A DNA stretch of 64,000 nucleotides, taken from positions 1,736,001 through 1,800,000 of the forward strand of contig NZ_CP117781.1 of assembly GCF_028657905.1 (NCBI RefSeq), read 5' to 3'. Below are positions 44,466 to 51,908 of the stretch, piece by piece; the first letter of the stretch is position 1, and each line of letters begins with the position of its first letter. A program made the position numbers and the translations under genes. The notes under the pieces are model-generated. The model saw only the letters and a list, made by a program, of their open reading frames with translations, ran no database searches and was not told the origin of the DNA. The DNA is from Burkholderia sp. FERM BP-3421 (GTDB lineage: Bacteria > Pseudomonadota > Gammaproteobacteria > Burkholderiales > Burkholderiaceae).

Positions 44466-44591
44466 GGGGACCCGGCGCGGCCCCGGCGCACAGCCGGGCT
44501 CGCGCGGGCGTGGCGGTTGCGCTGTCGACGAGGCGGTCGATCGAAACGCATGGGGATTCTCCGTTCGCGTGTCCGGCGCGCCGGCGAAGCC

Positions 44592-44897
44592 TCACGCCTC
44601 GTGCGGTTCGCGCGGCTCGACCTTGCGGTTGATCTCGTCGCGGGTCGGCAGGATCTTGAGATCGTAGTCGATCTGGAGATTCAGCCAGAACTCGGCGGTC
44701 GTGCCGAAATAGCGCGCGAGCCGATAGGCGGTGTCGGCGGTGATGCCGCGCCGCTCCTTGACGATTTCGTGCAGGCGCGTGGCGGGTACGACGAGGGCGA
44801 GGGACAGCGCATTCACGCTGAGCGCGAGCGGTGCGAGGAATTCCTCGCGCAGCACCTCGCCCGGGTGGATCGCGGGCATCGCGTTGATGGTTTTCAT
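44592..44897 (-). CDS. higA: HigA-family antitoxin
   Basis: XRE-type helix-turn-helix antitoxin of 101 aa. IHPGEVLREEFLAPLALSVN followed by ALSLALVVPATRLHEIVKER and ADTAYRLARYFGTTAEFWLNLQ is the classical HigA/VapI pattern. It would neutralise the HigB toxin and repress their promoter. It lies 21 bp downstream of the toxin gene, in the toxin-first order characteristic of higBA. The C-terminus (REPHEA) is short and charged. Confidence 0.85.
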   Translation of the reverse strand: MKTINAMPAIHPGEVLREEFLAPLALSVNALSLALVVPATRLHEIVKERRGITADTAYRLARYFGTTAEFWLNLQIDYDLKILPTRDEINRKVEPREPHEA

Positions 44898-44918
44898 AGG
44901 CCTTCCTCGAGCCGGGGC

Positions 44919-45197
44919 TCAGTGATAGTCGACGATCTCGACCTGCGCCGGACCTTTTTCCGTCCATTCGAAGCAGAGACGCCAGCGTTGGTTGATCCGG
45001 ATGCAGTACTGGTGCCGCCGATCGCCCGACAGGGCTTCGAGCATGTTTCCAGGCGGTGCGGCCAGGTCGCGCAGGGCGTGCGCCGCGTCGAGCATCGCAA
45101 GCTTGCGGCAGGCGACGCGTTCGAACGCGCGAAACGCGGGAGGCGGCGCGCCGGCAAACAAGGCGGCGGTATTCCTGCAACGAAACGATTGGATCAT
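44919..45197 (-). CDS. higB: HigB-family mRNA interferase toxin
   Basis: RelE-superfamily toxin of 92 aa. MIQSFRCRNTAALFAG, ACRKLAMLDAAHALRDLAAP, PGNMLEALSGDRRHQYCIRI and NQRWRLCFEWTEKGPAQVEI-VDYH match HigB proteins that cut mRNA on the ribosome. Residues RR, R and W of the active face are present. It is intact and coupled to higA, so this pair looks functional, unlike the vapBC-like pair at 2.4-3.1 kb. Confidence 0.84.
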   Translation of the reverse strand: MIQSFRCRNTAALFAGAPPPAFRAFERVACRKLAMLDAAHALRDLAAPPGNMLEALSGDRRHQYCIRINQRWRLCFEWTEKGPAQVEIVDYH

Positions 45198-45208
45198 AAC
45201 GCTCCCGG

Positions 45209-45227
45209 TATTACGCTCAAAGTAATA
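45209..45227 (-). promoter_or_regulatory. Inverted repeat upstream of higB (operator)
   Basis: TATTAC (45209-45214) and GTAATA (45222-45227) form a perfect inverted repeat with a 7-base spacer, 11 bp upstream of the higB start. It is AT-rich within GC-rich surroundings and likely overlaps the promoter. HigA-type antitoxins bind such repeats to autorepress the operon. Confidence 0.65.
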
Positions 45228-45449
45228 TTTGATGCGTGAACCTGAAGTACGGCACGAGGGTGCTCACGCCAAGCCACTCTGATCCGCTATCGCGCGGGCG
45301 CCTAGCTGGCCGTCCGGTCAATCCGAAGATGTTTGCCGAATGTGTCGCGCGCCGGGCCGGGCATATCCGGGGTGACGTGATGGGGCCTTGCTCTACAATG
45401 GCGCGACCGGGGTCGCGCCCTGTCCGCCAATCCTTTTCGTGCGTATTCG

Positions 45450-46118
45450 ATGATCGTCGACCGTCTGATCTCCGAGATCCTGTTCGGCTTCACTGGCCTG
45501 ATGGGCATCATCAATCCATTTGGCATCGCCTTCCTGTTTCTCGAACGCACGGAATCGCTGACCGAGGCCGAACGTGGCGTGCTCGCGCGCAAGGTCGCGC
45601 TCAACGCGTTCATCGTGTTGATGGCGGCCTTTTTCGTCGGGACGCCGGTGCTGCATTTCTTCGGGATTTCGATGGAGGCGCTGCGCATCGGCGGCGGCTT
45701 CGCGGTCGCGGTGTCCGGCTGGCAGATGCTCAACGAGCCCGACGTGCCGGGCGGCGACACGGCGGTCAAGCCGATCGATGCGCGCAGCGCGATGGCGCGC
45801 GCCTTCTTCCCGTTGACGATCCCGCTGACCACCGGCCCCGGCTCGATCGCCACCGCGATCGCGCTCAATGCGAACCGCACGCACAAGCTGTCGGAGTTCG
45901 TGCTGTCGAGCATCGTGTCGATCGCGGTCTCGCTGCTCGTCGCCGTGGTGATCTGGCAGACCTACAGCCGTGCGGCGTTCCTGGCCCGCTACCTCGGCGC
46001 GGAGGGCACCAAGGTCGCGATGCGCGTTTCAGCGTTCCTGCTGCTGTGCGTCGGCGTGCAGATCATGCTGACCGGGTTCTCGGAATTCCTGCGCCCGATC
46101 GCCGATCAGATCCGCTGA
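45450..46118 (+). CDS. MarC-family membrane protein
   Basis: Integral membrane protein of 222 aa with six predicted helices: FGFTGLMGIINPFGIAFLFL, FIVLMAAFFVGTPVLHFFGI, IGGGFAVAVSGWQML, FFPLTIPLTTGPGSIATAIA, ILSSIVSIAVSLLVAVVIW-like and FLLLCVGVQIMLTGFSEFL. The NPFG and PLTTGPGSI motifs define the MarC (UPF0056) family. The family's transport role is unproven; the name comes from the marRAB locus and does not imply resistance. It is a single gene convergent with the CPBP protease gene. Confidence 0.85.
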   Translation: MIVDRLISEILFGFTGLMGIINPFGIAFLFLERTESLTEAERGVLARKVALNAFIVLMAAFFVGTPVLHFFGISMEALRIGGGFAVAVSGWQMLNEPDVPGGDTAVKPIDARSAMARAFFPLTIPLTTGPGSIATAIALNANRTHKLSEFVLSSIVSIAVSLLVAVVIWQTYSRAAFLARYLGAEGTKVAMRVSAFLLLCVGVQIMLTGFSEFLRPIADQIR

Positions 46119-46133
46119 CGCCGCGCGGCGACC

Positions 46134-47000
46134 TCAGCGCGCCGCCTGCAGCATCGGATAGGTGAACAGCGTGAAGTGGATGAGGTTCAGGCCGAGGTGG
46201 GCGAGCACGGCGGCGCGCAGGCCGCCGTGGCGGTAGGCGAGCCCGTAGCCGACGCCCGCGACGGTGCCGAGCACGGCCCAGGGCCAGCCGCCCGCCAGAT
46301 GCGCCGCGCCGAACGCGACGGCGGCCAGCGCCAGCGCGAGCGTGCCGCCGCCGCGCCGCGGCGCGAGCAGGCGCTCGAGGCCGCCTTGCAGATAGCCGCG
46401 AAACAGCGCCTCCTCGGCGAAGGTGACGAGCAGCGCATTGTTGAGCAGCCACAGCCAGCCGAGCGCGGGCCATTTCGGCGCCCAGCCGACCATCCCGAGC
46501 GCCAGCGCGAACGAGAGACATGCCGTCGAAGTGGCGAGCGCCGAGCCCAGGCCGATGCGCATGCTGCGCGCGCAGGGCACGGCCGGCCGCAGCCAGGGCA
46601 GCACCCACATCAGCCAGAAGCCGACGAGCGGCTTGTCGAAATTCAGGTACATCGTGAACGGCACGGCGTCGGGCGTGAAGCGCACCGGGCCGATCACGCG
46701 TGGATTGTGGAAGCCCGGCAGCCAGTGCAGGGTCAGCGCGACCGCGAGCACGATGAACAGCAGGTGTCCTGACCAGCGCGCGGCGACGGGCCGCTGCGGG
46801 GCGACGAGATAGGCGGCCGCGGCGAGCAGCGCAAGCGGCGCGACGGCCGCCGGGGCAAGCTGCCCGGTCATGAAGCCGCCTGCGTAGCCGAGGGCGCATA
46901 CGCCGAGGCTGAGCCGGCGCAGCCGTGGAATCCAGATCGCCAGCGCTGCGAGGAAGATGGCGCTCCAGGGAAGCGCAAGCCAGAGAGTCGAGCCGGACAT
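46134..47000 (-). CDS. CPBP (CAAX/Abi) family intramembrane protease
   Basis: Polytopic membrane protein of 288 aa with the CPBP motifs: Glu196-Glu197 with Arg201 (EEALFRGYLQGG), His234 in FGAAHLAGG, and His268 with Asn272 in HLGLNLIHF. These residues form the glutamate-dependent active site of Rce1-type proteases. About eight helices are predicted. Bacterial members process peptides, including bacteriocins, or have unknown roles. No bacteriocin-like gene is adjacent, so the substrate is unknown. Confidence 0.82.
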   Translation of the reverse strand: MSGSTLWLALPWSAIFLAALAIWIPRLRRLSLGVCALGYAGGFMTGQLAPAAVAPLALLAAAAYLVAPQRPVAARWSGHLLFIVLAVALTLHWLPGFHNPRVIGPVRFTPDAVPFTMYLNFDKPLVGFWLMWVLPWLRPAVPCARSMRIGLGSALATSTACLSFALALGMVGWAPKWPALGWLWLLNNALLVTFAEEALFRGYLQGGLERLLAPRRGGGTLALALAAVAFGAAHLAGGWPWAVLGTVAGVGYGLAYRHGGLRAAVLAHLGLNLIHFTLFTYPMLQAAR

Positions 47001-47095
47001 AGAGAAGTACTAATGTTCAGATGAAAGGCCGCACATCATAACGCGTCCGTTCCACGAGGCGAAAGAAACGTAAGGAAGGCGGCACGGCGGAGGGA

Positions 47096-47884
47096 TTACA
47101 ACGCCGGCGCGCGGGCGCGCCGTTCGTCATGCAGATGCGCGAGCAGGCCGTCCCAGAGTTTCAGGCGATCCTCGATCGCCGCGAGCCCCGCCTCGAGCGC
47201 CGCTTCGAGCCGGACGGGATCGTCGCCCGCGGCCTCCAGGATCAGGGTGCGCGCAGCCGGCCCGTGCTCGCCCGAATCCACCTCGATGTGGCGGTCGAGG
47301 TAGTAGGCGAGCAGCGGCACGTCCTTGCGGTCGACATGCCAGACGTCGAGCAGTGTGCGGAACATGTCCGGAATCACGTTCTCGCGGCCATGAAAGAAAT
47401 TGCCGAGCACCTCGTGGGTCGGGGCCGACATGCAGACCCGCATCGTTTCCACCACGAACGCATGGACGGGCGGCGGCGGCGCGACCGTGTCGAGCGCGGC
47501 GCCGATGCCGACGCCCGAGCGCAGCAGCGCCATCAGCCGCTCGATCTGCTCCGTCGACGCGCCGATGTCGCGCATCGCATGCAGATAGAGGTCGTAGTGG
47601 CTCATGTACCCGCGCGGCGTCTCGTCGCATTCCTCGCCGAGCACGATCTCGTTGATGAGCCGCGCCGCGTTGATGTTGAGGGGCGGGATCCACGGCACCG
47701 ACACCGTCGTCAGGTCTGCCTGCAGCCGCTTGACCAGCGACATGAAATCCCACACCGCGAACACGTGCCACTCCATGAACGTCCGCAGCTCCTCGATCGA
47801 CCGAATCGAATGGAAAACCGGGTGATTGGCCAGCGCGTCATGCCGCGCGGCAAGCTTCGATTCGAGCAATTCAATCTTGGCCAT
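47096..47884 (-). CDS. DUF3050 (heme-oxygenase-like fold) protein
   Basis: Soluble protein of 262 aa of the DUF3050 family. Conserved blocks are LANHPVFHSIRSIEELRTFMEWHVFAVWDFMSLVKRLQ (in part: FMEWHVFAVWDFMSLVK), EIVLGEECDE, SHYDLYLHAM, FHGRENVIPDMFR and YYLDRHIEVDSGEHGP. The spaced His and Glu residues on helices suggest a heme-oxygenase-like di-metal site (HDO type), by analogy with that superfamily. ATG at 47884 has an AAGGGAT Shine-Dalgarno. No neighbour reveals its role. Confidence 0.75.
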   Translation of the reverse strand: MAKIELLESKLAARHDALANHPVFHSIRSIEELRTFMEWHVFAVWDFMSLVKRLQADLTTVSVPWIPPLNINAARLINEIVLGEECDETPRGYMSHYDLYLHAMRDIGASTEQIERLMALLRSGVGIGAALDTVAPPPPVHAFVVETMRVCMSAPTHEVLGNFFHGRENVIPDMFRTLLDVWHVDRKDVPLLAYYLDRHIEVDSGEHGPAARTLILEAAGDDPVRLEAALEAGLAAIEDRLKLWDGLLAHLHDERRARAPAL

Positions 47885-48254
47885 GATGTTATCCCTTGAT
47901 GAAAATCGGATTATGTTTTGATGCCGGGAAAAAGATCGCGGGAAGATCGTTACCCGTCATGGCGAGCGGAACAGTGTGTCATGCGGCCCGGCTCGCGCCT
48001 CCATATTAATAAGTCGGAAGCTCGCGGCAATGCCTTTTCGACTGACGGTGAAGCGATCTGGGTGACCAAGGCCCGGCCAGCCTGCGAAGGGATTTTTACT
48101 CAGCCAGGTGGATTTTTTTATTGATTTTTGTCCGTGCGATCTGGCGTGCTTTGCGCAAGCACAGGTCGAAAATATAAATTTTGTTAATCCGGGGCGCGCG
48201 GAATTTTATTCATCCCGGCGATGTCGCGCCCCGCATGCCCGTCGCAATCCGACG
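47885..48254. other. AT-rich upstream region of the DUF3050 gene
   Basis: About 370 bases with markedly lower GC than the surroundings, including T-runs (for example TTTTTTT near 48110-48116) and TATAAATTTT at about 48171. A 68-codon frame at 47918-48124 has no homology or good ribosome-binding site. The region probably holds the DUF3050 promoter, on the minus strand. Its composition could also mark transferred DNA. Confidence 0.45.
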
Positions 48255-48298
48255 TAACAAAACAAATACGGGGAGTCAGCCTGCACCGGCGACTCCCC
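48255..48298 (-). terminator. Intrinsic terminator after the FAH-family gene
   Basis: GGGGAGTC (48270-48277) and GACTCCCC (48291-48298) form an 8-bp stem with a 13-base loop. Read on the minus strand, the stem is followed by a T-rich tail (GTATTTGTTTTGTTACG). It lies 55 bp downstream of the stop at 48354, correctly oriented to end transcription of that gene. Confidence 0.78.
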
Positions 48299-48353
48299 GC
48301 TTGAGACCATGCACGCCGCGGCGGGCGCGCGCGGATCAGCGCTTATTCGGCGC

Positions 48354-49055
48354 TTATTCGGCGCGGGCCCCGAGCACGAATTCGAACGCGTCGACCCCGT
48401 CGACGCCACCCGTCACGCGGTCGCCCGGCTGCAACGCGCCGACGCCGGCCGGCGTGCCGCTGAAGATCAGGTCGCCCGGGCGCAGTTCGACGGAGCGGGA
48501 CACGTGGCTGATGATGTCGGCCACCGGCCAGATGAGGTCCGCGAGATCGCCTTGCTGGCGCAATTCGCCGTTGACCGCGAGCCAGATGCGGCCGGCGGAC
48601 GGATGGCCGAGCGTCGCGGCCGGGTGCAGCGGGCTCAGCGGCCCCGAGGCGTCGAAGCCCTTGGCCCAATCCCACGGCCGGCCGAGCTTCTTGGCCTCGG
48701 CCTGCAGGTCGCGCCGGGTCAGGTCGACGCCGACGCCATAACCCCATACGTGGTCGAGCGCCGCGGCGGCCGGGATGGCGCGGCCCGCGCGACCGATCGC
48801 GATCACGAGTTCGATCTCGTGGTGCAGATCGGCGGTCAGCGGCGGGTAAGGCACGCTGTCGCGCGCGGGCACGATCGCGTCGGCCGGCTTGGTGAAGAAG
48901 AAGGGCGGTTCGCGGTCAGGATCGTGGCCCATCTCGCGGGCATGGTCCGCGTAGTTGCGGCCGACGCAGAAGACCCGGCGCACGGGGAAGCGGGACGTGC
49001 TTCCGGCGATCTCGACGGAAGGCGCGATGGGCGGCGGCACGGCAAAGTCGGTCAT
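48354..49055 (-). CDS. Fumarylacetoacetate hydrolase-family protein (fumarylpyruvate/acylpyruvate hydrolase type)
   Basis: FAH-superfamily enzyme of 233 aa. Conserved features are FCVGRNYADHAREMG, PFFFTKPADAIVP, HHEIELVIAIGRAGRAIP (the metal-binding Glu pair), GYGVGVDLTRRDLQ, KGFDASGPLSPL and GDLIFSGTPAGVG. This subgroup includes the fumarylpyruvate hydrolase NagK of gentisate degradation and acylpyruvases. The ATG at 49055 follows CAGGAACC. The AraC gene just upstream, on the same strand, may control it. No gentisate dioxygenase is in the window. Confidence 0.82.
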   Translation of the reverse strand: MTDFAVPPPIAPSVEIAGSTSRFPVRRVFCVGRNYADHAREMGHDPDREPPFFFTKPADAIVPARDSVPYPPLTADLHHEIELVIAIGRAGRAIPAAAALDHVWGYGVGVDLTRRDLQAEAKKLGRPWDWAKGFDASGPLSPLHPAATLGHPSAGRIWLAVNGELRQQGDLADLIWPVADIISHVSRSVELRPGDLIFSGTPAGVGALQPGDRVTGGVDGVDAFEFVLGARAE

Positions 49056-49182
49056 GTTCGGTTCCTGTCTGGTTGGGACATCGGCGCGGCCGGCCCGCGT
49101 GGGCCCGCGCGCCGCTCTGCCGTCACGATAGCAAGACTGGGGCGGCGGCACCGCGACGCAAGTGGCTGATTCATGGACATAA

Positions 49183-50103
49183 CTACGCCCCGGGCGGCCC
49201 GCCGGCGCTGTTGGCCTCCCGGTAATCCTTCGGCGACAGGCCGACGCGCGCGCGAAAGCGCCGCGAAAAGTACGCTTCGTCGCGAAACCCGACCGACCGC
49301 GCGATATCGGTGATGCGCCGCGTCGTGTGCGCGAGCAACGATTGCGCCAGTGCGATGCGGCGATCCGTGACGAGATCGGTGAAGGTGCTGCCGGTTTCCT
49401 TGCGGATCAGGTGCGCCAGATAGTTGGGCGACAGGAACGCCGCCTCCGCGGTGCCCGCGAGCGTCAGCTCGCCGTTGGTCAGGTTCGCGCGCACATGGCG
49501 CAGCACGCGGGCGAGCGCATCGCGCCGGCCCGCGCGCGGCGCGCCGCCGTGCGTGAGCCGTTCGAGCGGCCCGGCGTATTGCATGCAGACGAGGCCGATC
49601 AGCTGCAGCAGGTAGCCGCGCAGCAGCGGCACCGAGCCGAACGTGCGCGCGCGGTCCGCATCGAGCATGCGTTCGGTGAGCCGGCGCGCCTCGTCGAATG
49701 CGGCGCCCGTCAGGATGAAATCGAGATGCTCCTGGACGCGGAACGGCGCCAGCTCCGGCGCGCGTTGCGCGGGCAGATCGTCGAGGTCGAGCGGGTCGAC
49801 GTCGAGGTCGGCGCGCAGGAAGGCCAGCGAGAAATTGACGACCACGAAATGCGCGCCGGGCGGATGCGGGATCAGGTGCTCGCGGTAGGGCGGCACGAAC
49901 GCGAGCGCGCCGCGCGGAAACGGGCGCGTGACGCCGCCGATGCGCTGCTCGGTGTCGCCGCCCAGGTTGAACTGGATCTGGAAATACGCATGCCGATGAG
50001 GCTCGGTGATCGCCTGGCGCGTGGTCTGATCGCGGATGTAGAAATCGAGGCGATCGCTGCGCTCGGGCATCGCGTAGATGCGCGGCTGGGAATCGGAAGA
50101 CAT
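49183..50103 (-). CDS. AraC-family transcription regulator
   Basis: Protein of 306 aa with an N-terminal cupin sensor (EPHRHAYFQIQFNLGGDTEQ, RGALAFVPPYREHLIPHPPG) and a C-terminal double helix-turn-helix: LSPNYLAHLIRKETGSTFTD and ITDIARSVGFRDEAYFSRRF followed by RARVGLSPKDYR. I use the ATG at 50103, since residues upstream of it in the open frame (to 50193) are not cupin-like. It precedes the FAH gene by 127 bp. It is likely an activator responding to a small aromatic or acid. Confidence 0.82.
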   Translation of the reverse strand: MSSDSQPRIYAMPERSDRLDFYIRDQTTRQAITEPHRHAYFQIQFNLGGDTEQRIGGVTRPFPRGALAFVPPYREHLIPHPPGAHFVVVNFSLAFLRADLDVDPLDLDDLPAQRAPELAPFRVQEHLDFILTGAAFDEARRLTERMLDADRARTFGSVPLLRGYLLQLIGLVCMQYAGPLERLTHGGAPRAGRRDALARVLRHVRANLTNGELTLAGTAEAAFLSPNYLAHLIRKETGSTFTDLVTDRRIALAQSLLAHTTRRITDIARSVGFRDEAYFSRRFRARVGLSPKDYREANSAGGPPGA

Positions 50104-50253
50104 GACGGTGGTGCGTGAAATGCGTGCGAGTCGCGATGGTACAGCGGTTGCGCTCCGTGCGGGCGGCCTTTGGCCATACCCGGCCACCCGCACGACCCGG
50201 GCCCGGGCCGGGCGGGCGTCGCGCGTCTTCCTCCTTGGTCAGTTTCGTAAACT

Positions 50254-50272
50254 GTATATAATAATCATTCTC
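50254..50272 (+). promoter_or_regulatory. Fur-box-like site and -10 of the sigma-factor operon
   Basis: A 19-mer GTATATAATAATCATTCTC matches the Fur consensus at 14 of 19 positions; its right part ATAATCATTCTC matches 11 of 12. It includes a perfect TATAAT (50257-50262) and lies 43 bp before the sigma-factor start, within an AT-rich island. Iron-dependent repression of the whole operon is therefore likely. Confidence 0.6.
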
Positions 50273-50315
50273 ATTTACAAACTCGCACCCCGGTCACCTC
50301 GGGAACAGACGGCTC

Positions 50316-50825
50316 ATGTCGGCAAACAAACTGCTGCTGCATCAGGAAATCGGCACGCTCTATACCGGCCACCATCGTTGGCTGCACAGCTGGCTGAGCA
50401 GGAAGGTGGGGTGCGCGCACCGGGCCGCCGACCTTGCGCACGACACCTTCATGCGGCTGCTCGCGCGCGACGAGCCGATCGACGCCGGTGAGCCGCGCGC
50501 GTTCCTGACCACGGTCGCGCAGCGCGTGCTGTTCAACCACTGGCGGCGCGAGCAGGTCGAGCGCGCTTACCTGGATGCGTTGCAGCAACTGCCGGAAGCC
50601 CATGCACCTTCGCCCGAGACGCGCGCGATCCTGCTGGAAACCCTGATCGAGATCGACCAGTTGCTCGACGGCCTGCCCGTCGTCGTGAAACGCACGTTCC
50701 TGCTGTCCCAGCTTGACGGGCTCACGCACACCGAGATCGCCGCCGAGCTGGGCATCTCGCTGTCGACCGTGAAGCGCCATCTGGTCAAGGCGGGCGCGCA
50801 GTGCTTCTTCGCGCTGGCCGCATGA
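50316..50825 (+). CDS. fecI: FecI-like ECF sigma factor
   Basis: Extracytoplasmic-function sigma factor of 169 aa. Region 2 is visible as HHRWLHSWLSRKVGCAHRAADLAHDTFMRLLARD (core: ADLAHDTFMRLL) and region 4 as LDGLTHTEIAAELGISLSTVKRH. The pattern is typical of FecI/FpvI-type iron-starvation sigmas. Its stop overlaps the anti-sigma start (ATGA). With the FecR-like protein and the STN-containing receptor it would form a cell-surface signalling cascade. Confidence 0.86.
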   Translation: MSANKLLLHQEIGTLYTGHHRWLHSWLSRKVGCAHRAADLAHDTFMRLLARDEPIDAGEPRAFLTTVAQRVLFNHWRREQVERAYLDALQQLPEAHAPSPETRAILLETLIEIDQLLDGLPVVVKRTFLLSQLDGLTHTEIAAELGISLSTVKRHLVKAGAQCFFALAA

Positions 50826-51805
50826 GGACGGCGACATCCTGGCCCAGCGTGCCGCCCGAGGTGGCGCAGCGTGCCGTCGAATGGTGGGTCGAGCTAGGAT
50901 CGGGGCGCGCCACCGACGCCACCCGCGCAGGCCTCGCGCGCTGGCGCGCGCAGGATCCGCTGCACGAGGCCGCATGGCGTCATATCGAGAAGGTCAACAG
51001 CGGGTTCGCCCGGTTCGCCGGCGGGTCCGGCGCCGAGGCGGCCCGCGCCGCGCTGCTCGCGCCCGCGCGGCGCCGGGCGGCGCTCAAGACCCTGAGCGTG
51101 CTGCTCGGCGTGGGCGGCGCGGCGTGGATGACCGAACGCAGCACGCCCTGGCAGGCCTGGCGCGCCGACCTGCGCACCGCGGTCGGAGAGCGCCGCGCCG
51201 TCACGCTCGCCGACCGGACCGTGCTCACGCTCAATACCGATTCGGCGGTCAATCTCCACTTCGATGCGTTCTCGCGCACCATCCGGCTGGTACGCGGCGA
51301 AATCATGGTCGCGAGTGGCCACGATCCGCATGCGCCGGCCCGCCCGTTTTCCGTCGTCACGGAGCAGGGCGCGCTGCAGCCGCTCGGCACGCGCTTCGCG
51401 GTGCGCGGACAGGCCGCGACAACCCGGATCGAGGTGTTCCAGGGCGCCGTGCGCGCCACGCCGCACGATGCGCCCGCCGCTGCCCGCGTCGTCGACGCCG
51501 GCCAGACCACGCGCTTCACGCGCACCGCGCTCGAACCCGTTGCGCCGCTCGCCGACGACGCGGCGGCCTGGACCGATGGGATGCTGGTCGCGGCCGGCAT
51601 GCGGCTCGGCGACCTGATCGCCGAGCTGGATCGCTATCGCCCGGGCCGCCTCGACTGCGACGCGGCGGTCGCGGACCTGCGCGTCTCCGGCACCTATCCG
51701 CTCGACGACACCGACCGGATCCTCACGGTGCTGCGCGCGACCTTGCCCGTCGGGATCGCGTCGTTCACGCGCTACTGGGTCAGGGTCGTGCCGGCCCGGA
51801 CCTGA
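50822..51805 (+). CDS. fecR: FecR-like anti-sigma/sigma regulator
   Basis: Protein of 327 aa. An N-terminal cytoplasmic DUF4880-type segment (RAVEWWVELGSGRATDATRA, DPLHEAAWRHIEKVN) is followed by a membrane helix around residues 88-106 (LKTLSVLLGVGGAAWM) and a periplasmic FecR domain (GERRAVTLADRTVLTLNTDSAVNL, GEIMVASGHDP). The C-terminal STN-like part includes DLIAELDRYRPGRLDCDAAV. It transduces the signal from the receptor to the sigma factor. Start at 50822 by ATGA overlap. Confidence 0.85.
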   Translation: MRTATSWPSVPPEVAQRAVEWWVELGSGRATDATRAGLARWRAQDPLHEAAWRHIEKVNSGFARFAGGSGAEAARAALLAPARRRAALKTLSVLLGVGGAAWMTERSTPWQAWRADLRTAVGERRAVTLADRTVLTLNTDSAVNLHFDAFSRTIRLVRGEIMVASGHDPHAPARPFSVVTEQGALQPLGTRFAVRGQAATTRIEVFQGAVRATPHDAPAAARVVDAGQTTRFTRTALEPVAPLADDAAAWTDGMLVAAGMRLGDLIAELDRYRPGRLDCDAAVADLRVSGTYPLDDTDRILTVLRATLPVGIASFTRYWVRVVPART

Positions 51806-51908
51806 GCCCTATCAAAATATTTTCGGCCGGGGTGAGCTGTTTTTCGATGTTCGCGTGACATGGGAAATGAAAGCAGCACTTCGCCCAACGTCCCATCCGT
51901 CACCGATC

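Noticed and set aside
47918..48124. 68-codon frame upstream of the DUF3050 gene
   Set aside because: No homology, no ribosome-binding site and unusual composition for a protein; treated as leader DNA.
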